DNA of 49,252 nt from Actinomycetota bacterium (GTDB taxonomy: Bacteria; Actinomycetota; Actinomycetes; S36-B12): contig JAUXVJ010000010.1 in NCBI GenBank assembly GCA_030684515.1, positions 1 to 49,252 on the forward strand. Reading direction: 5' to 3'. Shown here in pieces: positions 40,935 through 49,148 of this stretch. Positions within the stretch are counted from its first letter, which is position 1. Each line of letters starts with the position of its first letter. The translations under genes were made by a program, and so were the position numbers. The notes below the pieces were generated by a model that saw only the letters and a program-made list of their open reading frames with translations, was not told the origin of the DNA and did not search any database.

Positions 40935-41744
40935 ATGGATCTTGATCTGACTGGCCGCCGAGCGCTGGTTACCGGCAGCAGTAGCGGCATCGGTGCTGGC
41001 ATCGCGGCGGAGTTGGCTGCTGAAGGTGTGCTCGTCGTGGTGCATGGACGGAACGCTGAACGAGCCAATGCCGTGGCAGCGCGCATCACGGCTGCCGGTG
41101 GTACAGCAGCTGTTGCCATCGGCGATCTTTCGACCAATGAGGGCGCAGCTGGTGTGGCAGTGCAAGCGCTCGCTGCGTTCGGTGGGATCGACATCCTTGT
41201 GAACAATGCGGGCGGAAGTTTCGATACGCCGGATCCTTCGTTCTTCAGCGTCACTCCTGAGAACCTGGTCGCAACGTATGAGGCCAACACCGTTGCCGCA
41301 TTCCGACTCATTCAGGCGCTCGCGCCAGCGATGAAGGATCGTGGCTGGGGTCGGATCATCAACATCGCCACCGCAGCTGCCGTCACCCCGACATCAGCGC
41401 AGCCTGACTACGGCCCCGCCAAGGCCGCGATGGTCAATTTGTCGCTGGGCCTTTCCAAGACTCTGCGCATGACTGGCGTAACCGTGAACTGCGTGTCCCC
41501 TGGAATGATCCGCACCGAAGGCCTGATGGAGTTCTTGGGCAACTTCGCGCAGAAGCGTGGCTGGGGCGATGACATCCCCAAGGCAGAGGAGTACTTCGTG
41601 AAGGGCACCGGCCAGACCGTTGGCCGTGTTGGCGAAGTAACCGACATTGCCTACGCAGTGGTGATGCTGGCCAGTCCGCGCGCAGACATCATCAATGGCA
41701 CCAATTTCCACGTTGACGCTGGAATCTCACCAGCGATCAACTAG
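40935..41744 (+). CDS. SDR family oxidoreductase
   Basis: This 269-aa SDR has TGSSSGIGAG near residue 12, NNAGG near 89, YGPAK near 158, and GTNFHVDAG at the end. The ATG at 40935 follows AAGGAGATG; the frame is open 27 nt further upstream but lacks a ribosome-binding site. Its stop is 3 nt from the end of the convergent thioesterase gene, with no terminator between. A beta-hydroxyacyl or alcohol dehydrogenase role fits the context. Confidence 0.85.
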   Translation: MDLDLTGRRALVTGSSSGIGAGIAAELAAEGVLVVVHGRNAERANAVAARITAAGGTAAVAIGDLSTNEGAAGVAVQALAAFGGIDILVNNAGGSFDTPDPSFFSVTPENLVATYEANTVAAFRLIQALAPAMKDRGWGRIINIATAAAVTPTSAQPDYGPAKAAMVNLSLGLSKTLRMTGVTVNCVSPGMIRTEGLMEFLGNFAQKRGWGDDIPKAEEYFVKGTGQTVGRVGEVTDIAYAVVMLASPRADIINGTNFHVDAGISPAIN

Positions 41745-41747
41745 GCG

Positions 41748-42527
41748 CTATTTCGCGCGACGAGCGCGCACCACCATTTCCTGTGCGATGCCTGCAACGA
41801 GCAGGCCGCTGCTGTTGTAGATGTGTCCGATGTAGTGGCCTCGTCCATGCGCCATCGACTGGGCATGCCAGTCCATGAGGTGCCATTGGTTCATGTCGGT
41901 TGCGCGGTAGAACCACAGCGCGTGATCAAGGCTGGCGGATCGCGCGTTCTCGGGGTACTCATCGAACTGCACCAGGCCAGTGAAGAAATCCGAAACGAAG
42001 GTCAGCGCGCAGGCTTGAATCTGCGGATCGTCGGGGAGTGCAGTAAGTGCGCGTGTCCAGGTCTGATCAGGCATTGGCGCACCGGGCTTTGGAGCTGCAT
42101 TGATCAGCTCAATGTCAGCTGTCATCTGTAGTTCGCGGTGAATCTCCGGACCAGGGGTCGGATCAAGTGCGGGCATCGTCAGTGCCTGCACGCTGGGGCC
42201 ATCCTCGGGAAACTGAAAGGAGGCCGACATATTGAAGATGACTTCGCCAGCCTGGGTAGCAACGACGCGTCGGGCTGAGTAGGAGCGCCCGTCGCGATCG
42301 CGAAAGACTTCAAGCTCGATCGGCAGCGCACTGCGACCGGCGCGCAGGAAGTAGGCATGCAGAGAATGCGGCACTTGCTCTGGGGAAACAGTCCGGCATG
42401 CGGCCAGCAGCGATTGTGCTGCGACCTGACCACCGTACAAACCGGGGAATTGGTGATCCAGGACTCGCGTGATGAAGTGATCCTCGTCGATCTGATCGAT
42501 CGTCAGGATTTCCAGGAGCGAGGGCAT
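41748..42527 (-). CDS. tesB: Acyl-CoA thioesterase II (TesB family)
   Basis: This 259-aa protein has the double hot-dog architecture of TesB. The N-terminal half contains HQFPGLYGGQVAAQSLLAA near residue 25 and HSLHAYFLRAG near 55; the C-terminal half contains SLDHALWFYRATDMNQWHLMDWHAQS near residue 200. The conserved Asp of SLDHALWF and the GRG after it fit the catalytic region. It hydrolyses acyl-CoA to free acid and CoA and may release product or relieve CoA sequestration. The ATG follows GGAGA. It lies downstream of the SDR gene at 42620 on the minus strand, separated by a terminator. Confidence 0.88.
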   Translation of the reverse strand: MPSLLEILTIDQIDEDHFITRVLDHQFPGLYGGQVAAQSLLAACRTVSPEQVPHSLHAYFLRAGRSALPIELEVFRDRDGRSYSARRVVATQAGEVIFNMSASFQFPEDGPSVQALTMPALDPTPGPEIHRELQMTADIELINAAPKPGAPMPDQTWTRALTALPDDPQIQACALTFVSDFFTGLVQFDEYPENARSASLDHALWFYRATDMNQWHLMDWHAQSMAHGRGHYIGHIYNSSGLLVAGIAQEMVVRARRAK

Positions 42528-42563
42528 GCAGTCTCCAGAACTGTTCGGTGAATCAATCAATAG

Positions 42564-42595
42564 CAAAGGGCCGACGGTATCCCGTCGGCCCTTTG
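42564..42595 (-). terminator. Terminator after the first SDR twin
   Basis: CAAAGGGCCGACGG (42564-42577) pairs perfectly with CCGTCGGCCCTTTG (42582-42595) around TATC. It lies 24 nt past the minus-strand stop of the SDR at 42620. Confidence 0.75.
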
Positions 42596-42619
42596 ACGCT
42601 GTAGAGACAAGCGCTTGGC

Positions 42620-43396
42620 TCAGAAGCGCTGCGCGCCATCCAGGCGGATGGTGTAGCCGTTGAGGAAGTCATTCTCAACGATCTGCTGCGCGAGCTGCGC
42701 GTACTCATCGGCCCGACCCATGCGCTTGGGGTTGGGGATGAGTGAGGCGAAGCGCTCGTTGAGCTGCTCGATCGGCACATCGCCATAGGCGTAGGTGTAG
42801 AAGGTTCCGGGTGCGATGGTCATCACGCGGATGCCGGCCGGGCCAAGATCGCGAGCGGCGGTCAGCGTCATGCCGATGACGCCACCCTTGGCAGCGGAGT
42901 ACGACACCTGACCAACTTGACCCTCGAAGCCGGCGATCGATGCGGTGCCGATGCAGACACCGCGCTGGCCATCAGCATCAGGCTCGTTCTGGCTCATCAC
43001 TGCAGCTGCGCGGGAGATCACGGTGAAGTGACCGATCAGGTAGATCTCCACCGAGAAGCGGAAGGCATCCAGCGCAATCGGCACACCGTGGCGGTCGACC
43101 ATGCGCGAAGCACCGCCGCCAGGTCCGCCCATGCCACCGTGCACCGCGACAGCTACCCGCAGTGGGGCCATCTCCTGTGCAGCGTTGACGGCTTCGATGA
43201 CGTTCTGCTCGTCGGTGATGTCAGTGCGGACGTACTGCACTGATGAGCCGAGCTCCTTGGCGAGTGCGTTGGCACGTTCGTCGTGCAGGTCAGCGATGAC
43301 GACCTTGGCGCCCTTAGCGACCAGGCGACGAACCGTTGCTTCGCCGAAGCCACCGGCGCCGCCGGTAACGATGGCAGATGCGCCGTTGATGTCCAT
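42620..43396 (-). CDS. SDR family oxidoreductase, twin A (HSD17B10-like)
   Basis: This 258-aa SDR has TGGAGGFGEA near residue 11, YSAAK near 166 and a C-terminal LNGYTIRLDG. The pattern is close to type II 3-hydroxyacyl-CoA dehydrogenases. GGAGG lies 4 nt before the ATG. It is almost identical in protein and DNA to the neighbour at 43537 except for a block near residues 88-126 (GGMGGPGGGASRM...) that forms part of the substrate side. The two twins are separated by a terminator, so they are separate transcripts or attenuated. Confidence 0.88.
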   Translation of the reverse strand: MDINGASAIVTGGAGGFGEATVRRLVAKGAKVVIADLHDERANALAKELGSSVQYVRTDITDEQNVIEAVNAAQEMAPLRVAVAVHGGMGGPGGGASRMVDRHGVPIALDAFRFSVEIYLIGHFTVISRAAAVMSQNEPDADGQRGVCIGTASIAGFEGQVGQVSYSAAKGGVIGMTLTAARDLGPAGIRVMTIAPGTFYTYAYGDVPIEQLNERFASLIPNPKRMGRADEYAQLAQQIVENDFLNGYTIRLDGAQRF

Positions 43397-43479
43397 GAAT
43401 CCTCCAGATATGGCAAAACTGTGGGTATTGAGTCAGGGAATTATGTCCGGGCTCATGGCCCGATGTCGGGGATACAAGA

Positions 43480-43512
43480 AAGTAGCCGGCAGAAATACCC
43501 TGCCGGCTACTT
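43480..43512 (-). terminator. Terminator between the two SDR twins
   Basis: AAGTAGCCGGCAG (43480-43492) pairs with CTGCCGGCTACTT (43500-43512) around a 7-nt loop, 24 nt past the stop of twin B on the minus strand; TTTCTTG follows on that strand. Confidence 0.8.
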
Positions 43513-43536
43513 GTCGTGCGGTGACACAAATCCGAA

Positions 43537-44301
43537 CTAGAAGCGCTGGGCGCCATCAATGCGGATGGTGTAGCCGTTGAGGAAGTCGTTCTCGAAGATC
43601 TGCATTGCCAACTGTGCGTACTCATCGGCATTGCCCATGCGCTTGGGGTTGGGGATGAGTGCTGCGAAGCGCTCGTTGAGCTGCTCGATCGGCACATCGC
43701 CGTAGGCGTAGGTGTGGAATGTTCCGGGTGCGATGGTCATCACGCGGATGCCGGCCGGGCCAAGATCGCGAGCGGCGGTCAGCGTCATGCCGATGACGCC
43801 TCCCTTGGCTGCGGAGTAGTCGGACTGGCCCACCTGGCCCTCGAAGCCGGCGATCGATGCGGTGCCGATGCAGACGCCACGCTGACCATCAGCATCAGGC
43901 TCGTTCTGGCTCATGACCGCGGCGGCACGGCTGAGCACGGTGAAGTTGCCGACCAGGAAGATCTCCACGGTCTTGCGAAAGGTCTCAACTGGGTAGGTCT
44001 CGCCATTGCGGCCGACCAGACGCTTGCCGGCTGCCGGCCCGCCGTGCACGGCAACGGCGAAGCGCAGCGGGGCCATCTCCTGAGCGGCATTGACGGCTTC
44101 GATGACATTGTGCTCATCGGTGATGTCCGTGCGGACGTACTGGACTGAGGAGCCCAGTTCCTTGGCAAGTGCGTTTGCGCGCTCGTCATGGAGGTCGGCA
44201 ATGACGACCTTCGTGCCAGCAGCAACGAGTCGACGAACTGTGGCCTCGCCGAAACCGCCGGCCCCACCGGTGACGATGGCAGATGCGCCCTGGAACTCCA
44301 T
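43537..44301 (-). CDS. SDR family oxidoreductase, twin B (HSD17B10-like)
   Basis: This 254-aa protein is the tandem duplicate of the gene at 42620. It has TGGAGGFGEA near residue 11, YSAAK near 163 and LNGYTIRIDG at the end. Outside residues 88-122 only about fifteen positions differ between twins. Inside the block the sequence is GGPAAGKRLVGRNGETYPV, unrelated to twin A. AGGAGGATCT precedes the ATG. It is divergent from the acetyl-CoA acetyltransferase gene at 44534. Confidence 0.88.
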   Translation of the reverse strand: MEFQGASAIVTGGAGGFGEATVRRLVAAGTKVVIADLHDERANALAKELGSSVQYVRTDITDEHNVIEAVNAAQEMAPLRFAVAVHGGPAAGKRLVGRNGETYPVETFRKTVEIFLVGNFTVLSRAAAVMSQNEPDADGQRGVCIGTASIAGFEGQVGQSDYSAAKGGVIGMTLTAARDLGPAGIRVMTIAPGTFHTYAYGDVPIEQLNERFAALIPNPKRMGNADEYAQLAMQIFENDFLNGYTIRIDGAQRF

Positions 44302-44323
44302 AGATCCTCCTGATTGATGTCCG

Positions 44324-44440
44324 ATCTGCCCTGAGATTCGGGTCAGATGGGGGGCTGCAGGCCACCTTGCCTGCGCCGGGAGCGAACTTTAGCGAATCGT
44401 CTACCTTGTTTACACAGATGCACCTATTATTCTAAAGTTC
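44324..44440. promoter_or_regulatory. Inverted repeats in the divergent SDR/thiolase promoter region
   Basis: ATCTG (44324-44328) and CAGAT (44344-44348) flank 15 nt. GAACTTTAG (44384-44392) and CTAAAGTTC (44432-44440) are perfect 9-bp arms 39 nt apart. The stretch between the second pair is AT-rich compared with its surroundings and probably contains the promoters, but no single -35/-10 pair is convincing. Confidence 0.4.
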
Positions 44441-44533
44441 TCATTGCTCAGACAGGTCCAGCCGCCAGGCAGGTGCCATGTCGGGAGCATCTCCCTGGCG
44501 CTATTCGGGCGCCTATGTCTTGTGAGGTAGTCA

Positions 44534-45712
44534 GTGACTGAAGCCGTCATCGTTAGCGCCGTTCGTACCCCCATCGGTACCGCCCGCAAGGGCACTCTGA
44601 GCGAGACCTCTGCGGAGGATCTGGCCACCTTCATCATCGGCGAGGCCATCAAGGCAGCCGGCATCGATGGCAATGATGTCGACGACGTGATCCTTGGCGA
44701 AGCCGGCTACGGCGGCGGCGACCTGGCCCGCTACGGCGCAGTTGCCAATGGACTTGAGGACGTTGCCGGTCAGGCGATCAACCGCCACTGCGCATCAAGT
44801 CTTGCTGCCCTGGGCAGTGCAGCAGCTTCAATCAAGGCCGGCATGGAAGATGTCATCGTCGCTGGTGGCGTACAGGCGTCCTCAGCTGGTCCCCGCACCG
44901 TCTTCCGCGTGCTTGGCACCGAGGATGAGTTCGAGACCCGGATGGCACCGACCTTCCCCCACCGCTCAGATGCCACAGATGACGTCACCTTGTCCGTGGG
45001 CTGGAACGTGGCGCAGAAGAACGACATCTCACGCGAGGACATGGACAAGTGGGCCTGGCGTTCACACATGCGTGCCGCAAAGGCGATCGAGGATGGCAAG
45101 TTCCTGGACGAGATCCGTCCGATCATCGTCAAGACCAAGGACGGCTCAACCGTTGAGTTCGCAGTCGACGAGCACCCACGTGGCAGCTCGACTCTGGAGA
45201 AGATGGCCACCTTGAAGCCCTTGCACCCCGAGATCGAGGACTTCTCGATCACGGCCGGCAACTCCTCAGGCGTCAACGACGCAGCTTCAGCTGTCGTCGT
45301 GGTCAGCGACACCTACGCCAAGGAGCACAACCTCACTGCACTGGCAACGGTCAAGGCATGGGCAGCAGCCGGTGTCGATCCCAAGTACACCGGCATGGGC
45401 GCACTCGCTGCTGCCGAGAAGGTGCTGAAGCGTGCGGGAATGACCGTTGATGACATTGATCTCTGGGAGATCAATGAAGCCTTCGCCTCTGTTCCTGTCG
45501 CTGCGTGCAAGGTCATGGGCATCGATGAGGAGAAGGTGAACATCTACGGAAGCGGTTGCTCACTGGGCCACCCAGTCGCAGCATCGGGCACCCGTCAGAT
45601 CGCAACGCTCATCCACGAGCTTCGTCGTCGTGGCGGCGGCATCGGCCTTTCGACCATGTGTGCTGGCGGTGGCCAGGGCGGCGCGGTCATCATCGAGGTC
45701 GCAGGCGCGTAA
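44534..45712 (+). CDS. Acetyl-CoA acetyltransferase (thiolase)
   Basis: This 392-aa classical thiolase has the full catalytic set: Cys86 in NRHCASS, His346 in LGHPVAASG and Cys376 in TMCAGGG. In contrast to the thiolase-like proteins of the left module it is expected to perform thiolysis of 3-oxoacyl-CoA. The GTG start has GAGGTAG about 6 nt upstream. A terminator follows the stop. Together with the hydroxyacyl-CoA dehydrogenase at 45858 it completes a beta-oxidation step. Confidence 0.92.
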   Translation: MTEAVIVSAVRTPIGTARKGTLSETSAEDLATFIIGEAIKAAGIDGNDVDDVILGEAGYGGGDLARYGAVANGLEDVAGQAINRHCASSLAALGSAAASIKAGMEDVIVAGGVQASSAGPRTVFRVLGTEDEFETRMAPTFPHRSDATDDVTLSVGWNVAQKNDISREDMDKWAWRSHMRAAKAIEDGKFLDEIRPIIVKTKDGSTVEFAVDEHPRGSSTLEKMATLKPLHPEIEDFSITAGNSSGVNDAASAVVVVSDTYAKEHNLTALATVKAWAAAGVDPKYTGMGALAAAEKVLKRAGMTVDDIDLWEINEAFASVPVAACKVMGIDEEKVNIYGSGCSLGHPVAASGTRQIATLIHELRRRGGGIGLSTMCAGGGQGGAVIIEVAGA

Positions 45713-45724
45713 CTCGCAGGATTT

Positions 45725-45753
45725 CGAAGCCCCGTCCACCGGACGGGGCTTCG
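45725..45753 (+). terminator. Terminator after the thiolase gene
   Basis: CGAAGCCCCGTCC (45725-45737) pairs with GGACGGGGCTTCG (45741-45753), loop ACC, followed by TTG. Confidence 0.75.
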
Positions 45754-45857
45754 TTGCTCCACTGGCGTCCAAGCGATAGTTTCAGCCCCGGCGTCCAAGC
45801 GCTCAATCCACATCTGAATGAAGCGCGCCTCTTGTGCGCGCAGTCAAGGAGAACCTC

Positions 45858-46712
45858 GTGGCAGTGAACAAGATGGCTGTTGTCGGCTGCGGCATCATGG
45901 GCTGCGGCATCATCCAGGTTGCGGTGCAAAGCGGCATTGAGGCCGTCGGAGTTGAGACCAGCGAGGCAGGCGCCCAGCGTGCGCGCGATCGCATCAATGC
46001 AGGTCTGGACGGCACCCTCAAGCGCGGAAAGATCACAGAAGAGCAGGCAGCCAAGGCGCGCGAGCTCTTCAGCATCACCACAGATCTTGGAGCGGTTGCC
46101 GGCGCAGATCTTGTCGTGGAAGCCGTCTACGAGGATGTCGAGCTGAAGAACGACATCCTGGGGCGCATCGACAAACTGGTCGGCCCCGAGACTTTCATCG
46201 CCTCGAACACTTCCACGATCCCTCTGGTGATTCTGGCTGCTGCGACGACCCGCCCCGAGCGCGTCGTTGGCCTGCACTTCTTCAACCCGGTGCCGGCGAT
46301 GAAGCTGGTCGAAGTCATCAAGACTCCCGTCACCTCTGACGAGGATGTGACCGCCTTGGTCGAACTCACCCAGCGCATGGGCAAGAGCCCTGTTGTGGTC
46401 AACGATGGCCCAGGCTTCATCGGCAACCTGCTGATCACCCCATTCTTCAATGATGCGATCCGCGCCTTCGAGAGCGGCGTCGCACCGATGGAGTCCATCG
46501 ATGACGTCATGACCCTGGGTTTCAACCACCCGATGGGCCCATTTCGTCTGGCCGACCTCGTGGGCCTGGACATCGTCCACGCCCAGGGCGTCTCGATCTA
46601 CAACGAGACGAAGGATCCCAAGTACTTCCCGCCCAAGATGCTCACGCAGTACGTGCGTCTTGGCTGGCTGGGCCGCAAGACCGGCCGCGGCTTCTACCGC
46701 TACGACTCGTAA
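45858..46712 (+). CDS. 3-hydroxyacyl-CoA (3-hydroxybutyryl-CoA) dehydrogenase
   Basis: This is a 284-aa single-domain 3HCDH, the usual length of the Hbd type. The NAD motif reads GCGIMGCGI near residues 10-18, with Cys in place of usual residues. EAVYED near 91, NTSTIP near 120, catalytic His in GLHFFNP near 140 and the C-terminal dimerisation domain ending GRKTGRGFYRYD are all present. GTG 45858 is the start, with AAGGAG 6 nt upstream. It begins a likely operon with the EthD-like protein and VOC protein downstream. An antisense open frame of 351 codons over it is not a gene. Confidence 0.92.
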   Translation: MAVNKMAVVGCGIMGCGIIQVAVQSGIEAVGVETSEAGAQRARDRINAGLDGTLKRGKITEEQAAKARELFSITTDLGAVAGADLVVEAVYEDVELKNDILGRIDKLVGPETFIASNTSTIPLVILAAATTRPERVVGLHFFNPVPAMKLVEVIKTPVTSDEDVTALVELTQRMGKSPVVVNDGPGFIGNLLITPFFNDAIRAFESGVAPMESIDDVMTLGFNHPMGPFRLADLVGLDIVHAQGVSIYNETKDPKYFPPKMLTQYVRLGWLGRKTGRGFYRYDS

Positions 46713-46744
46713 ACCCGAACTCTTCACTTCACTAGGAGACACCA

Positions 46745-47077
46745 ATGGCCAACACCCTGCTCATCGCATTCTCAAGCGCAACCACTGAGGCACAGATTCC
46801 CGAATTGACCACCTGGTACGAGGAAACACACATCCCCGAGGTGCGCGCCGCGATTCCGTCGATCAGCAATGTCACCCGCTACCAGATCACCGATCCGATG
46901 ACTGGCGAGAAGATCAATCGCTTCGTTGCCATCTACGAGATCGACGAGGCCGACATCGCAGCGGCCGCCGGTCAGCTCTTCTCGGTGGCAGCAGGTTTCA
47001 CGCCGACTGATGCCATGGATAGAGAGACCCAGCCTTCGGTACTGCACTGGGCGGGCAACACTGGTTACGCGCTGTAG
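46745..47077 (+). CDS. EthD-like dimeric alpha-beta-barrel small protein
   Basis: This 110-aa protein begins NTLLIAFSSATTEAQIPELTTWYEETHIPEV, the common pattern of EthD and related ferredoxin-fold barrel proteins, with TWYEETHIPEV near residue 22 and a strand RFVAIYEID near 57. Such proteins often accompany ring-degrading enzymes, sometimes as dehydratase or cyclase helper, and the activity here is not evident. AGGAGA lies 5 nt before the ATG. It lies 32 nt after the dehydrogenase and 39 nt before the VOC gene. Confidence 0.75.
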   Translation: MANTLLIAFSSATTEAQIPELTTWYEETHIPEVRAAIPSISNVTRYQITDPMTGEKINRFVAIYEIDEADIAAAAGQLFSVAAGFTPTDAMDRETQPSVLHWAGNTGYAL

Positions 47078-47116
47078 TACCAATCCTTTCCCAACCCACC
47101 CGTTACAAGGAGATAC

Positions 47117-48061
47117 ATGAAGCGGCAGTACAAGAAGACCGGTGACTACGGCATTGGCAACATGATCCATGTCATCCACATGTCTGACGACGTGAACAAG
47201 CTCAATGAGCTATACCACCGGGTATTTGGAGCCTTCGGCTTCATGACCGTTGACACTCCCAGCTACCTTCCCCCAGAGGATCGCTGGGCATCACTGCTGA
47301 TGGTCGGCGATGTCTGCATCGAGACCATGGCTCCCAACTTCCCAGTGGATGCCACCAAGCCAGTGGGAAAGTTCTACTCCAAGTTCGGCGAGCACCTGCA
47401 CTCAGTCGGCTACCAGGTTGATGACCTGCCTGGGCTGGTTGACCGCCTGCTCGCCAAGGGCATCTACATCGGCCAGCCCGGTGGCGGCAAGATCGAGAAG
47501 CTGCCCGACGACATGGCATATGTGTACCCGAACCCGCGCGACACCGGCGGCCTCATGGTCGAGCTGTGCAAGCACGAAATGCCTGACGATCCCAAGGATC
47601 AGGACATCTACACCGAGTTGATGCGCCTGTTCCGCCAGCACCCGCTGACCATCGAGCGCTTCAGCTACGTCACCTTGGGTGTCAAGGATCTTGATGCAGC
47701 AGTGAAGACCTATGTCGATGTCATGCAGGCAGTGCCGCTGCAGGAGGGAATCGATGAGGACCTGCAGTGCAAGTACTACACGGTTCAGCTTGGTGACTGC
47801 CTGCTTCAGCTGGCCCAGCCACTTGAGCCAGACACCGATCTGGGACGCCACGTTGAGAAGTACGGCAACTTCATCTTCAGCCTGCGCTGGAAGGTCGCGG
47901 ACATCCAGTCAGCCAACACCTGGTTGAACTCGGTCGGCATCCGTACCACGATGCCTCGTCCGGACCTGATCGTGTGCAATGTCGAGGACACCCTTGGTGC
48001 ACCTTGGTACTTCACCACCGAAGAGATCCCTGGCGATCCCTTTTCCACCGCCGCTGCGTAG
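47117..48061 (+). CDS. VOC (glyoxalase/extradiol-dioxygenase-like) family protein, copy 1
   Basis: This 314-aa protein has two VOC half-modules: one begins GIGNMIHVIHMSDDVNKLNELYHRVFG near residue 12, and the other begins ERFSYVTLGVKDLDAAVKTYVDVM near residue 180. His in the HVIH strand and Glu in WASLLMVGDVCIETM could bind metal. The family includes glyoxalases, dioxygenases and epimerases such as methylmalonyl-CoA epimerase. AAGGAGATAC precedes the ATG. A paralogue follows after a hairpin. Confidence 0.82.
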   Translation: MKRQYKKTGDYGIGNMIHVIHMSDDVNKLNELYHRVFGAFGFMTVDTPSYLPPEDRWASLLMVGDVCIETMAPNFPVDATKPVGKFYSKFGEHLHSVGYQVDDLPGLVDRLLAKGIYIGQPGGGKIEKLPDDMAYVYPNPRDTGGLMVELCKHEMPDDPKDQDIYTELMRLFRQHPLTIERFSYVTLGVKDLDAAVKTYVDVMQAVPLQEGIDEDLQCKYYTVQLGDCLLQLAQPLEPDTDLGRHVEKYGNFIFSLRWKVADIQSANTWLNSVGIRTTMPRPDLIVCNVEDTLGAPWYFTTEEIPGDPFSTAAA

Positions 48062-48083
48062 TCAGCGACTGTTTGTCTGTTTC

Positions 48084-48107
48084 GGCCCCGCGACTTGCCG
48101 CGGGGCC
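48084..48107 (+). terminator. Hairpin between the two VOC genes
   Basis: GGCCCCGCG (48084-48092) pairs with CGCGGGGCC (48099-48107) around 6 nt, followed by TTAACTTT. It may attenuate transcription into copy 2. Confidence 0.7.
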
Positions 48108-48149
48108 TTAACTTTGACCTCTACCCATCACCCAGCAGCAGGAGTTCGC

Positions 48150-49085
48150 ATGCAGCGTCAATACAAGAAGACCGGTGACTTCGGCATCGGCAACATGATC
48201 CATTTCGTGCATATGACTGATGATGTCGAGGAGCTCAACAACTTCTATCGCCGCGTCTTTGGTGGCTTTGTGTTCATGGGCCCGGACGCACCGACCTTCC
48301 TGCCGATCGAGGATCGCTGGGCCTCATTGCTGATGGTCTCCGATGTCTGCATCGAGACGATGGCCCCCAACATGCCGCCAGACGTCAACAAGCCGGTCGG
48401 CAAGTTCTACTCCAAGTTCGGACAGCACCTGCACTCAGTTGGGTACAAGGTTGACGACCTGGCCGGCCTCGCAGATCACCTGCTGGCCAAGGGCGTGTAC
48501 ATCGGTCGTCCCGGTGGCGGCAAGATCGAGAAGCTCGAGCCGGAGACGGGCTACTTCTACCCAAGCCCACGTGACACAGCTGGACTCATGGTCGAACTGT
48601 GCAAGACCGATATGCCAAACGACCCAAAGGATCTGCCCACCTGGTCAGAGCTGTTCAAGATGTGGGAATTCCACCCCATGACCTTTGAGCGCTTCTCCTA
48701 CGTGACCCTTGGCTGCAAGGACCTCGACACAGCCGTTGCAACCTATGTCGACACCATGCAGGCAATTCCACTGGCTGAAGGCATCGATGAGGCCATGCAG
48801 TGCAAGTACGCGACCCTGCACCTTGGAGACTGCCTCCTGCAGTTGGCTCAGCCGCTGGAAGAGGACTCGCACCTTGGCCGCCACGTGGCCAAGTGGGGCA
48901 ACATGATCTACAGCCTGCGTTGGAAGGTGCGCGACATAGACGCCGCAGAAGCCTGGTTGAACAGCCAGGGCGTTCGCACCGAGCGTCTTCGCGACAATCT
49001 GCTGCAGGCCAATGAAGAGGACACCTTCGGTGCTCCGATGTTCTTCACGACTGAGGACATTCCTGGCGATCCATTCGCCAGCTAA
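48150..49085 (+). CDS. VOC (glyoxalase/extradiol-dioxygenase-like) family protein, copy 2
   Basis: This 311-aa protein is collinear with copy 1. It starts MQRQYKKTGDFGIGNMIHFVHMTDD, and its second module starts near residue 177 with ERFSYVTLGCKDLDTAVATYV. The start at 48150 has GGAG 6 nt upstream; an open frame running back into copy 1 crosses the hairpin and is rejected. Differences to copy 1 concentrate in the middle, with a longer WSELFKMWEFHPMT segment. A bidirectional terminator follows. Tandem duplication with copy 1 is clear. Confidence 0.82.
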   Translation: MQRQYKKTGDFGIGNMIHFVHMTDDVEELNNFYRRVFGGFVFMGPDAPTFLPIEDRWASLLMVSDVCIETMAPNMPPDVNKPVGKFYSKFGQHLHSVGYKVDDLAGLADHLLAKGVYIGRPGGGKIEKLEPETGYFYPSPRDTAGLMVELCKTDMPNDPKDLPTWSELFKMWEFHPMTFERFSYVTLGCKDLDTAVATYVDTMQAIPLAEGIDEAMQCKYATLHLGDCLLQLAQPLEEDSHLGRHVAKWGNMIYSLRWKVRDIDAAEAWLNSQGVRTERLRDNLLQANEEDTFGAPMFFTTEDIPGDPFAS

Positions 49086-49098
49086 CGAATCAAATGAA

Positions 49099-49130
49099 CG
49101 AAGGGCCCCGGAATTCTCCGGGGCCCTTCG
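49099..49130. terminator. Bidirectional terminator at the right end
   Basis: CGAAGGGCCCCGGA (49099-49112) pairs perfectly with TCCGGGGCCCTTCG (49117-49130) around ATTC. It lies between the VOC stop (49085) and the end of the minus-strand amidohydrolase gene (49149). Confidence 0.8.
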
Positions 49131-49148
49131 TTGTGCGGTGGTCCGAGC

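Noticed and set aside
45690-46745. A 351-codon open frame on the minus strand
   Set aside because: It lies entirely antisense to a 3-hydroxyacyl-CoA dehydrogenase with full family motifs; its translation has no recognisable domain and reflects codon bias of the real gene.
11297-49130. Many strong inverted repeats considered as CRISPR or repetitive extragenic elements
   Set aside because: Each has a different sequence, stands singly after a gene and fits a terminator or 3'-end hairpin; no regular spacing or shared repeat unit exists.
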